Shown here piece after piece: positions 19,042 to 27,615 of a stretch of 64,000 nucleotides of DNA. The translations under genes were made by a program, and so were the position numbers. The notes beneath the pieces were generated by a model. It saw only the letters and a program-made list of their open reading frames with translations. It did not search any database and was not told where the DNA came from. The stretch is from positions 1-64,000 of the forward strand of contig CAUYUJ010002772.1 of assembly GCA_963575745.1 (NCBI GenBank), read 5' to 3'. Positions within the stretch are counted from its first letter, which is position 1. Every line of letters starts with the position of its first letter. This stretch comes from Prorocentrum cordatum. Lineage: Eukaryota; Sar; Dinophyceae; Prorocentrales; Prorocentraceae.

Positions 19042-20166
19042 TCATTGAGGGTGCGGAGGAGCCACCTGTGACCGCTGTCCTCGCTGTACAGAAGGCATAG
19101 TGGATGCGTCCGTCTGGTAGCTGCACGGAACTATTGCCTCGGGGGCATTGGCGGACGCCTTGGACTGGGTCCAGGTAGGGATGCGCCCGTCTGGTCTGTA
19201 TGTCCACCGTCTTTCCCAGGGACTGGGGAGTCGCGGATACGTGACAAGGTCTTCAGCAGGAGGGCAGTTGCTGAACCATAGTCGGTCTCTCGGGCTGGCC
19301 ACTGTGGGGGCGGCATCCAGGCGAACCGCCCAGTCTGGCGGGAGCTCTCCCAGTGCCGTGCACATCGCCTGCTTGTGTGCCGATAGGATCGTGGCTGGGC
19401 GTTCGCAACATATTAAGATGTGAACGTCCGGGCGGAGCCTACGCGCAATGCCCCATAGGAGCGGCGCGGCAAAGAAGTGCACTGACTGAGGGCCCGCAAG
19501 TCCGTCAAGCCCTCCGTGTTGGCTGGCCGCGGACAGGTTGGTGCCTGGGAGCCCAGCTGCGATGACGAGGAGACTTCCAGGGTCCAGGGTTCCGAGGTGG
19601 TCGGTCCACGGACTTCGTCCGCCGTCGCCTCTCAGGAGGTCCCATACGTCAGCTCCTAGTCTCACGTGCGGGGGGCCTCCATCGTGAAGTGTAGCGCTGT
19701 CGCGGTCCCAACGCCTCTCGACTCGGGATGCTGCCTCCTCGTTAATCTCGACAAAGGCGGAGGATCTGAAACGTGGAATCGCGGCAATTTTGCCCGTGAG
19801 GTCACCAATCGCGAGCCTGGCCAGCCCCCATTCATCGAAGAGTGATACGAGATGTAGACTTGGCCCCACGGCGGCACTCGGGTTCGGTCTAGGGTCGACC
19901 ACTCGTGCTCTTTGTTGCTGGGTGAAGTCGTGCGCCCAGTCGTCCCCGAGCCTGGGATCGACGCTTGAGTGGAGCCTGAGGTGCCCCGTGATGTCCCATG
20001 TACCGTCGGGGGAGCCGTTGGAGACAATGCCGTCCTGCTGAAGAGTCCTCAGAGTGCTAATGATCTGTGTGTTGTCCAGACCTGCGATCTGGTACGCAGC
20101 GAGCGTTGTGTCGGCGGGTGCGACTGCAGAGAGAGGCCGGTCCGTTCGTCCCTGTGTCGCTCCCAT
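19042..20166 (-). pseudogene. LINE ORF2 segment: DNMT3-like cytosine methyltransferase domain lacking the catalytic Cys
   Basis: The first 100 residues look like a winged helix (TQIISTLRTLQQDGIV). Then come motif I LHLVSLFDEWG (104-114), an acidic cofactor-binding strand AFVEINEE (137-144), GADVWDLLR, motif IV GLPGTNLSAAS (205-215) aligned to the GSPCNDLS block of DNMT3, GLDGLAGPQSVHFF (aligned to the GL...G..FF of DNMT3), motif VI LICCERPAT (251-259) and motif VIII PRDRLWFSNCPP (292-303, like R.RYFWGNLP). The catalytic PC dipeptide is PG here (codon GGC for Gly, one base from TGC), so as written the domain should not methylate. LINEs carrying DNMTs have been reported in Symbiodinium. The C-terminal part leaves frame after about 19150. 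Confidence 0.65.
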
Positions 20167-20876
20167 ACCTGCTGGAGCACGTCGGCAGGCTGGGGGGCAG
20201 CAGTCGGTTCATCGATGCAAAGCCGGCTGGGCGGGGGCGCGGCCTGCGGGTCCGACCGCCCGCTTGCTGGTCTGGATGCCCGTCTTATGACGCCTCGTCC
20301 GGCGACGCAGGTGGCGGCGCCTTCTCCTGTCCCGTGGCGGGAGCGCTCCCAGAGGTCAACCAGGGTCCTAGGGTTGGGCACTCTGTTGCCTGGTCTGGTG
20401 GACCTTTCCCTGCTTGTGTTGCCTGTTGCTCTGGTGCGAGCCGCACCTCGCAGTGCGGTCCTGCGTGTGCCTTCGTTCCTACCCCGGGGGGCCCGGCGAG
20501 ACGGGCTCCTGCGCGTCCTATCAGCGGCGGTAGCGCGAGGCTGGGCGCTGGGCTCAGGTGGTCGTGGCCCGGCCGTGTTTCTGATTCGGGTGCGCCTGGC
20601 CACACCGTTATCAGCTGTGTTCGCAGTGGTCTCAGCCGGGGCACGTGCACGTCTGGGCGTGCTGGCGCGCCGGGCGGCGTGTCCAGTCCTGCGGAGATTC
20701 CTTGGCGAGGCCTCTACCGTCTCACTCAGAACCTGGCCCCTGTCGTCGGTAAACGGAGCGCCGGCTCCAGCGCGCAAGATGGTGCGAAGCATGGCAGGTG
20801 CCAGGCTCTGAAAGGGGGCCTCTGGTGCCGACGCGCTGTCCGAGAGAGATGCCGGGCTGCCTGCGAGTTGTCTCAA
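20049..20876 (-). pseudogene. Arg/Pro-rich segment at the start of ORF2
   Basis: This open frame of about 275 codons follows ORF1 directly; the ORF1 TGA overlaps its first codon, which is TTG, not ATG. The composition is Arg/Ala/Pro/Thr-rich and looks disordered. It overlaps the methyltransferase frame by about 118 nt. It may be the N-terminal extension of ORF2 or simply GC-rich open sequence. Codon-like content improves toward its end (DVLQQVWERHRDERT). Low confidence as a protein. Confidence 0.35.
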
Positions 20877-23563
20877 TTGGCGCAGGCTGCATCAGCCGTG
20901 AGTGCCACCTGGCGTGAGTGTATTCTCCTGCCAGTGGGGTTGCGCGTCCCAGGGGGTGGGTGGGTATTCCAATAGGCGCTGAAGGCATCTGGAATTCGCA
21001 TAGCAAGGCCAAGTTCTTCGTGCAGGTCACGTGCGGTTTTGTCAAGTTGTGGTATGGCGGCAGCCCACGCTATCGCGCTGAGCACTTGGTTCCATTCGTC
21101 CTCGGTGGGGGGGCTACCTAAGCCGTCAGTGGCGTGCATCTGTGCCCGTCTGAGCGTGCGTGCCATGGCTTCATGCTCCCTCCTCCAATCCTCCTCCATG
21201 CAGGCGGGGAGCTCAGGCCCGCCTCTCGGCGTGTCTCCTCGCCCCAGGGGGTCATTACTGCAGCCTTGCACCGTGCCAGGAGGCGGTCTCCTGCTCTGGG
21301 CTGTTGTCGTGTCCGCGGGGACCCGTGGAAGTGTAGTTGTCCGGGGTCCAGCCCCGTCATTGTCCGCTGCCCTGACGTTCGCGGGTGTACACTGCACGTC
21401 TTCGGTGCTGACAGGGGTCGTGGCTCCACCCTTCCCCGCCGTAGGCTGCCCCGTCCTGGTAAATGCCTCTGCTGGAGAGGTCCGATCGCTTCCAGGGACG
21501 TCCACGCCGGTGTGGCTCTTGGAACGTCCTACGGAGCCCGCACCATTAACTCCTGTTGTCTCGGCAGAGTTGTCAGTTGGGGCGGGGATTTCAGCTACGC
21601 CAGGGCTCGGCATGGTTGCGCGGACTGGGGTGCGGGTCCGGCCAGATCCATCCGCGGGTGTCGCGGGGTTCATCGGAGTCGCCAGCGGTGGAAACTCGCT
21701 GCTGTCAGCATCGTGGCTTATGCCATTGTCCACCTCTCCGTCGTCTGTCGGTCTAGCCAGGGAAGGTGGTGACGTACCCTGCTCGGGCGCCGCCAACTGG
21801 GTCTGAAGTTGCGCCCCATTCGCGCTCAAAACGTGGCTGTCAATAGACCCACCGTTGGAGCTTGTCCTTGCCTGTGATGTCGGTGCTGCCGCAGGAAGCC
21901 CAGGGCCGGTCGGGGGAGCTGGTGATCCGATATCTGTAGCAGTGGGCAGCCTCGAGTCGCATGCTTGCGTGCCTGTAGCGTCCATCTCGTTGTTCGTGCG
22001 GCTGCGGCTCCTGCGCTGGCTCGCGTCTGGGGTGTCAACAGGCCTGTCCCCCGCCCCAATGGTTCTGGAAGCCTGGGAACCTCCTCTCCGCCCCCGAGTA
22101 ATTCTACCGGGGTCGTGGCGCTGCCGTTCCTCCCAGTGGAGGTTAGAGAGCCTGTTGATTAGGGCGTCCAAGGCACTGGTGACGCTTTCCGGGATGGGAA
22201 GCGCGGTGGCGGCGTCAACGTCTGCGCCTCTGGATCCAGGGACTTCGAGCCAAGGCTGGTGGGCTGAGTAGGTGGCGTCGGGCTCAGGCGCGAGCCATTG
22301 CGTGAATGGGAGCTGTCTGGTGACCTCCTCTCGGATTCCGAACTCTCGGATGAGCTGCCAGACGTGGTCGCGGTCTAGGCTCCCCGGGTTGGCTAATTGC
22401 AGGATCCAATTTGCGGCGAACATGTCCCAGTTGTACCTTTGCATGAGCCGGCCTTCGAGCTGCTTGCGGATTTCGAGGGCGATCCGGCGTTGCACGCCAC
22501 GCGCCAGGTCGTGGACCGCCTGCTCTGGGACGACGGCAGCGAATCTGCCCAACATGCCACGTGCGATGCGCACTGCATCTTCGTCAGCTCTCACCAGGTC
22601 CGCCGGGGAAGGTCTGCATACGCTCACTAGCACCTCGGCAAGTTCCGGGAAGTGCGTAGGCCTGGCAGGTCCAGGGAGTGGGTTGAGGGATGCAGTGGTG
22701 CGTCTGGGAAGTGGTTGTCGGGAAGGTGCGTTGACCTGCAGCCCCACCGAGGCGGGAGTTGGCGTCGCTGCAGGGGCGGAGTCCAGGCGCGCAACGTGTA
22801 TTGGACCAGCGACAAGCTGCAGTTTCAGTCTGGCTTGTGGTCTGTCTGCCCCTCTCGCGGCTGCCCTGATGTCAGCGTCCGCAGGGAGGAGTATCGCCAC
22901 CCAGGTGGGGACTGACGTGAAGAGGAAACCAATTTCTCCGCTCGTGGTGACCTCAACCGCTCCACCGGCCGCGATTGCGGAAAGCAGGGATTCTCCGGGC
23001 TGAAGGACAGTCTCGCAGTCCCGCAGGCCACTCCCCTGAAACACACTGGGTACCGTGTTGGGCGCACTCCTGCTCATCGCCCTGGCGTTATCCCGGAGCC
23101 AGTCGCCTGTGATGAGGGGTGGGGCGGCTCTGGTGTTGGCTGGGTGTGAGGTACCGTTAGGGCCGTCCGGCAGTGGCCAGAGCCGGGTCAGTATCTGCTC
23201 ATTCGCAGAGCCGACCGCGGCTGAGTAGAGCCGGAGCGTGCTGTGTCCAGGAAGCCACGCATCGGGGCGCATGCTACGGGGGCGAACTTTTCCTAGCTGT
23301 GTCACGTGCCTATCCAACGTGGTGATCTCGAGTATTTGGGGTTGAATGGCACGCCTAGGGGCTTGCCGGACAGAGGTGCTGGCCAGGGCGTCCACGTGCT
23401 CCTGTAGCTCCCTGGATACCCCGGCTGCCCTGTGCATGGGGTCCCTGCTGGGCGTGGCAGGGAAGATCCTGACGGTTTGGGCTCCGATCACTATGCAGCT
23501 GGTGCCCACAAATGCTGCCGCCATGGCGTCGGCCGCCGCCAGGCGTATGCGAACTTGCGTCAT
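20873..23563 (-). CDS. LINE ORF1, 896 aa, function unknown
   Basis: An ATG at 23563, only 66 bp from the MITE at the element's 5' edge, opens 896 uninterrupted codons. Residues 1-480 look folded, with hydrophobic strands (SCIVIGAQTVRIF, VPTWVAILLP) and a helical block around 320-420 (ARGMLGRFAAV, RRIALEIRKQL, NWDMFAANWILQL). Residues about 480-770 are Ser/Thr/Pro/Gly-rich and probably disordered. The last 110 residues return to a helical pattern (WRREHEAMARTLRRAQ, WAAAIPQLDKT). I recognise no RRM or CCHC motif typical of other LINE ORF1 proteins. Position and size suggest the RNA-packaging protein of the element, which is inference. Confidence 0.65.
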   Translation of the reverse strand: MTQVRIRLAAADAMAAAFVGTSCIVIGAQTVRIFPATPSRDPMHRAAGVSRELQEHVDALASTSVRQAPRRAIQPQILEITTLDRHVTQLGKVRPRSMRPDAWLPGHSTLRLYSAAVGSANEQILTRLWPLPDGPNGTSHPANTRAAPPLITGDWLRDNARAMSRSAPNTVPSVFQGSGLRDCETVLQPGESLLSAIAAGGAVEVTTSGEIGFLFTSVPTWVAILLPADADIRAAARGADRPQARLKLQLVAGPIHVARLDSAPAATPTPASVGLQVNAPSRQPLPRRTTASLNPLPGPARPTHFPELAEVLVSVCRPSPADLVRADEDAVRIARGMLGRFAAVVPEQAVHDLARGVQRRIALEIRKQLEGRLMQRYNWDMFAANWILQLANPGSLDRDHVWQLIREFGIREEVTRQLPFTQWLAPEPDATYSAHQPWLEVPGSRGADVDAATALPIPESVTSALDALINRLSNLHWEERQRHDPGRITRGRRGGSQASRTIGAGDRPVDTPDASQRRSRSRTNNEMDATGTQACDSRLPTATDIGSPAPPTGPGLPAAAPTSQARTSSNGGSIDSHVLSANGAQLQTQLAAPEQGTSPPSLARPTDDGEVDNGISHDADSSEFPPLATPMNPATPADGSGRTRTPVRATMPSPGVAEIPAPTDNSAETTGVNGAGSVGRSKSHTGVDVPGSDRTSPAEAFTRTGQPTAGKGGATTPVSTEDVQCTPANVRAADNDGAGPRTTTLPRVPADTTTAQSRRPPPGTVQGCSNDPLGRGDTPRGGPELPACMEEDWRREHEAMARTLRRAQMHATDGLGSPPTEDEWNQVLSAIAWAAAIPQLDKTARDLHEELGLAMRIPDAFSAYWNTHPPPGTRNPTGRRIHSRQVALTADAACAN

Positions 23564-23628
23564 GTACCTCTAGTACTGGTGGGGATACGCAAAGTGTCAA
23601 CAATTGTATATGGTCTGGCTGCTGAGAC

Positions 23629-23887
23629 CCCTGACTCCAGATCCGCCCTACTTTGGCTTTTTCCACAACTTAAAATTGCGTCGGAAATCCATTTATAAGA
23701 AGCCGAACAAGTAGGGCGGAAATTTCTGCACCCAACATAAAGTGGAGCGGAAATCCACAGAAGTAGGGCGGAAACAGCAGCAGAAAAGTAGGGCGGAACT
23801 TGGCATCAGCGGGGCTTGAAAAGGAAGGCGGAAATTCCAAACCCTACCTACGAATTTCCCCAAAGTAGGGCGGATCCGGAGTCAGGG
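23629..23887. mobile_element. MITE-like element with 28-bp terminal inverted repeats
   Basis: Positions 23629-23656 and 23860-23887 are inverted repeats of 28 bp with one mismatch (outer end CCCTGACTCC, inner end CTACTTTGG). Inside, AAGTAGGGCGGAA-type words recur at about 23706, 23760 and 23787, with the same word in the right arm. The inner sequence is AT-richer than its surroundings and has no ORF. The structure resembles a non-autonomous inverted-repeat transposon, or an introner. No clear target duplication flanks it. Confidence 0.7.
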
Positions 23888-23927
23888 ACTGCAGGTTCTG
23901 TGCGCGGCGGGAGCGAGGGACTTTGCG

Positions 23928-25059
23928 GTGCCCACTTCGGCTCCTCAGCCGCGAGGCTCGAGCCACAGGGCTGTGCCCGTCGGCCGCCTGGCGCGCCCCG
24001 GCCTCGAGGCAGTGGACGAGGCACGGGGCCTCGTCCGCGTGGCGACGGAGGCGACGTTGGCGAAGTTAGCCGAGGGGGCCCGTGCTACCTACCAGGCCGG
24101 ATGGAGGAGCTGGCTGCTATGGAGGTAGCTGAAGGACAACAGTCCGCACCTGCAGGGGGAGACGCGGGAGGAGAGGCTGGCCGATGAGGACGATTTGATA
24201 CGCTACGTGGTGTTCCTGTACGACGCACCATCCGTCAGAAGCTGTTTGCCATGCGTTGGCCGGGTTTGGGGGCGTCACCGCGGACCGTCGGCGTCTGTGG
24301 ACCACGATGGGGGGCTTACGACGCTGGGGTGGCAAGGTGAGGCGGAAGCTGCCCGCAACCCCGCGGATGCTGACGTGGCTTAAAGAATACTTCTTCAGCC
24401 CTGGGGCCGAGCCTCGAGCCGAGGCTGTGGTCCTCTGGTGGGGGGCCCTGGTGACCGGATACTTATTCATGCTGAGAGCGTCGGAGTACTTGGTGCAGCC
24501 CGACAAGTCCTGGAGCCTGGACCGCGTCGCACATGGCATCGACATCCAGGGCCTACGGGACGGATCCCCGGAGGGGTGGCCGGGCAGCTGCGACAAGATC
24601 GCACCGACGATCACGTCCACCAAGACGGGCCAATGCGACGCGGGATGTCACCGCAACCACTTCCGCTCGGAGCGCCCGCTGTGCGTGCTGAGCGCGCTGG
24701 CTGAGCTGCACCGTGAGTACCCTCAACGGTTTGAGCGCGGCCTCGAACCGGGCCTCCCCTTTTTTCGGCACGCGAGTGGCCGTGCAGTGACGCGAGGCGA
24801 GGTGCAGGGGCCACTGCGGCTGGCCACGCCGGCGCGCGGGGCAGAAGGGGGCCAAACTGGGGTCGCGCCCCCTCCGCATGGGGGGAGCGACGGCCCTCTG
24901 CCGCGCCCGCCCGCGACTTGGAAGCGGTCGAGCGCTTCGGTCGCTGGACGACGGGCGCCCTCCACGGCTATCTGTGGGAGGACCAACGGAGACAACAGTC
25001 CTTCGCAGAAGGCATGGCTCAAGGCCGCGCTCTCCTGGCACCCGACGCGAGGGGCGTAG
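23928..25059 (+). pseudogene. Tyrosine recombinase (DIRS/Crypton-like integrase), frame-broken
   Basis: The N-terminal core-binding part reads ATYQAGWRSWLLW and, in another frame, LIRYVVFLYD and RQKLFAMRW. From 24256 the catalytic part reads LWWGALVTGYLFMLRASEYL (first catalytic Arg), ITSTKTGQCD (catalytic Lys) and GLPFFRHASGRAVTRGEV. In another frame GSRPLRMGGATAL then ERFGRWTTGALHGYLWED follow, the HxxR box and the Tyr region. The HxxR box usually reads HSLR and is RPLR here, so the His is lost. At least three frame changes without visible introns make this a pseudogene. It cuts and joins DNA in intact relatives. It stands alone, without RT nearby on this strand. Confidence 0.65.
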
Positions 25060-26115
25060 CCGACCTCGGCGAACGCAGCGTGGAGCGTGGGGAGGCGGAG
25101 CGTAGGGAGGACGACGACTTCCCGTGCCCGTCCGCCCGGTCGTCGTTGGCACCCGGTCGCCCGCCTTGGGCAAGGCCAGGCCGGCGTTGTGGCATGTGCA
25201 TCGACGGCGAGTCGCACGTAGTAGCGTCGTTGTCGTGCCCGATCGAGTCGCAAAGTATTCCGTTGTCATCGTCAACTACGAGGGAGAGTGGGCAGCACGT
25301 GGTCGTCCTCAGTCGTGTCGGTCCCGCAGACACCCCGGAGTCGGACAACAAGTCGTGGAGTGTCGGGTCCAGGTGCGGAGGGATACAAGTGGTGCTATCG
25401 CCAACTCCGTCGCCCTCATCCTCTGCTTCCCCAGTGCACGCCGTGCCGCAGCCGTTTCGGGCTCGCGAGGACACGGGCGACCGGCCCGAGGCGAGCCCGG
25501 TCCAGTCGGGCGGAGCCGCGGCGATGGTCGCCATCGCGGCAGTGACGCCAGTGGCTCGGGCAGGAGGCAGCCTGGGCAGCCACGACAAGATGATCGCGCA
25601 GGTGGCCGCAGTGGGGGCACTGGTGGTGGCCGGGGAGACGCGCGAGCTGCCCCCCTACGCGCGCGTGCTGCTGCAGGAGCTGCTCGGGGAGAACATGGAC
25701 ATCAAGGACGACCTGGTGGAGCTGGGCGACCCGGATCGCGAGCTGGCGCCGCGCGCGGGGCGAGCCGCTCGCCCGTGTGGCAGCCGGCGGGCCCGAGGAC
25801 TGTGGGGCCTGCTACCTCGTGGACGGGAACCACGCGATACGGGCGGCGTGGTTCGCGGGCAACGGCAAGGAGCAGAGGAGGTCGGCGAAGCTGGCGCTAG
25901 CCGTAGGGCTGTTCACGGGCGCGGATCTGGGCTCCCGCCGTCGCATGTTGAAGCGCAACCCCCGGCCTGTGGGAGCTGGAGGCCAGCTTCAACCCCGAGG
26001 TCGTGGACGACATCAGCCCAGACGGCCCCTTCGAGCGGGGCGCAGAGGAGGAGGAGGAGGAGGAGGAGGAGGAGGAGGAGGAGGAGGAGGAGGAGGAGGA
26101 GGAGGAGGAGAGGAG
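25060..26115 (+). pseudogene. Hypothetical coding remnant ending in an acidic tract
   Basis: After the recombinase the plus strand stays open and shows patches of coding-like sequence: HDKMIAQVAAVGALVVAGET and PPYARVLLQELL near 25580-25690, and then, in another frame, CGACYLVDGNHAIRAAWF and RRSAKLALAVGLFTGADLG near 25795-25925. ELEASFNPEVVDD and PDGPFERGAEEEE follow near 25970-26060, running into a (GAG)n poly-Glu tract at 26041-26112. No domain recognised. The frame changes suggest decay. Confidence 0.35.
26041..26112. repeat. GAG/GGA microsatellite
   Basis: About 24 triplets of GAG code for poly-Glu in one frame. The tract follows a segment of about 50 bp (26001-26058) that is duplicated at 27171-27228 with a similar, shorter GAG tract. 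Confidence 0.9.
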
Positions 26116-26599
26116 GAGGCGAGCAACCCAGTCGACGCGAAGTTGGCGCGGGCAGTGGCGCAGGCGGGTCCCCAGAACGCCCTGGGCCCTGGCGCCACTC
26201 CGCTCGCCGAGGACGGCGAGCCCAGCGCCGGCCCAGCAGAGGGCGGGCGAGGCCACAGGGGCCGGCCGCGGCGGAGGAGAGGGCGGGGGCCCCGGCCAGC
26301 AGGGCGCCCGAGGTGGCCCCGCCGCGCGAGGCCCGCGAGGCCAGCCGTCGGGCTCCGAGGCGCGCGCCGCGGGAGGCGCGCAGGTGGGGGCCAGGGGACA
26401 GGAGGAGCCGCGGCGGCGTGGAGGTTCCCCCCCCCGCCGGAGGCCCAGGCGCGAGAGCACCCAGGCGCGATCGCCCCGAGGAGGAGATGGCGGCCTGCCG
26501 CGCGGGCGCGACGGGCGAAGCCAGGCCGCTGTCCCGCGCCCGCAGCCGGCGTCGGAGGAGTGCCAGCGCGAGCTCGGGGGAGCCAGCGATCAGGCCGCC

Positions 26600-26801
26600 C
26601 CGGGTCCCGGGCAAGGTCAGGATGGGCAGCCTCGGGGAGTTGTTCACGTCCTGCGGGGCGGTGGTCCACGCGGCGTTCGTCTACGATGCGCGGTGGAAGA
26701 GGGAGCCCATGGTGCCGCGCGAGCTCGAGCTCCACGAGGACGCGCAGCGCGCGTTGGGAGCGCTGCGCACGGAGTGCCGCTTCTTCGAGAGTGACGATTA
26801 G
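26600..26801 (+). CDS. Hypothetical C-terminal coding segment
   Basis: The last about 65 codons before the TAG at 26799-26801 read VRMGSLGELFTSCGAV, AAFVYDARWKREPM, RELELHEDAQRALGAL and ECRFFESDD. They have a balanced, protein-like composition, unlike the Arg/Gly/Pro-rich open frames from 26116 to 26600, which I regard as GC-rich noise. No family recognised. Confidence 0.3.
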
Positions 26802-26815
26802 CAGGTCGTGGCGCA

Positions 26816-27615
26816 GTGGGCTTAAGAATTCGGAACCGCCCGCGGCGGGTGCAAGCTCGGACGGCGAGGGGGAGACGGTGCCGGAGTACCCGGACTGCGA
26901 GTCGCGCGGGAAGCCGATGCGCTGGAGCACATACCGGTGCCTGGGGCGGGACTGGATCCGCACCCAGCATGGGGTCGCCCGACTGCAAAGGGCGCGAGGC
27001 GAACGCCGGGACGCTGCGGTGGTACTGCAAGAGCTGCGACCTCTCGCTGTGCAACTACTGCAAGCTCACGGCGGAGGAAGCGGCGGCGCGGGCCCAGCCG
27101 GGCGATTCCGGCCAGGATGGCGAGGAGGAGGACGAGGAGGAGAGCAAGGCCAGCGAGGAGGAGGAGGAGGCCGTGGACGACATCGGCCCAGACGGCCCCT
27201 TCGAGCGGGGCGCAGAGGAGGAGGAGGAGGAGGACGAGGAGGAGGACGAGGAGGAGAGCAAGAAGCCGCTGCGCGCGAAGCAGGAGGCCAGCGAGGACGG
27301 GCAGCCAACGGTGGCCCCAGACTGGCCCCCGGCATCTGGTCCCCGCGCGAGCGGGACGACCGCGTGGCGCGGTCCCCGCGGAGGCGCAGCCGCTCCATCC
27401 CCCGCCAGCGGCCGACCCCCAAGGGCTGCAAGAGGAAGCCCGACGGGTCGTTCTACACACCGCGCGGTGGCAAGCGCGTGCAGGCGAGCCGCAGGGCAGC
27501 TGCCAAGGGCAGCAAGGGGGGCGATGGCGAAGGCAAGCAGAGGAACGGCAAGGCGAGGGAGGGCAAGAGCTCCCGGCACCTGCGAGGGAGGAGCTCAGCA
27601 GACGGGCGGCGCTGA
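26816..27615 (+). CDS. Hypothetical cysteine-rich / acidic / basic protein
   Basis: Two frames contribute. One carries PEYPDCESRGKPMRWSTYRC (about 26880-26940). The other carries DCKGREANAGTLRWYCKSCD and LCNYCKLTAEE (about 26977-27075), a CX2C...CX2C pattern that suggests a small zinc-binding module. An acidic stretch with DDIGPDGPFERGAEEEEEE (27180-27240) and a basic tail (TPKGCKRKPDGSFYTPRGG, ending GRSSADGRR at 27615) follow. The acidic segment duplicates the one at 26001-26060. The product could bind nucleic acid through its basic tail, but this is inference. The frame changes mean it may be a remnant. Confidence 0.4.

Larger units (their letters stand above)
4215..23628 (-). mobile_element. 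Giant LINE-like retrotransposon, about 19.4 kb
   Basis: A continuous minus-strand series holds ORF1 (23563-20873), a broken ORF2 with methyltransferase, EEP endonuclease, RT, CCHC knuckle and RNase H (20876-12811), a helicase ORF (12991-9218), an 848-codon ORF (9211-6665), ORF4 (6668-5529) and a 3' UTR to about 4215. EEP-RT-RNase H in this order is the core of many non-LTR elements. Three observations argue that the later ORFs belong to the same element: same orientation with overlapping or near-abutting ORFs; a strand-biased word CCCTGGA throughout from ORF1 to the 3' UTR; and ORF4 plus 3' UTR features shared with a separate element at 47194-50370. Both boundaries are approximate. The 5' edge is placed at the MITE and the 3' edge at the 77-bp array. 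No target-site duplication was identified. Confidence 0.75.

Noticed and set aside
20873-20876. Stop-start overlap between ORF1 and the next frame as a reinitiation site
   Set aside because: The overlapping codon is TTG, not ATG, so unlike 6665-6668 there is no support for reinitiation here.
26116-26600. Long Arg/Gly/Pro-rich ORFs on both strands
   Set aside because: All frames are open because of high GC; composition gives no sign of a folded protein.
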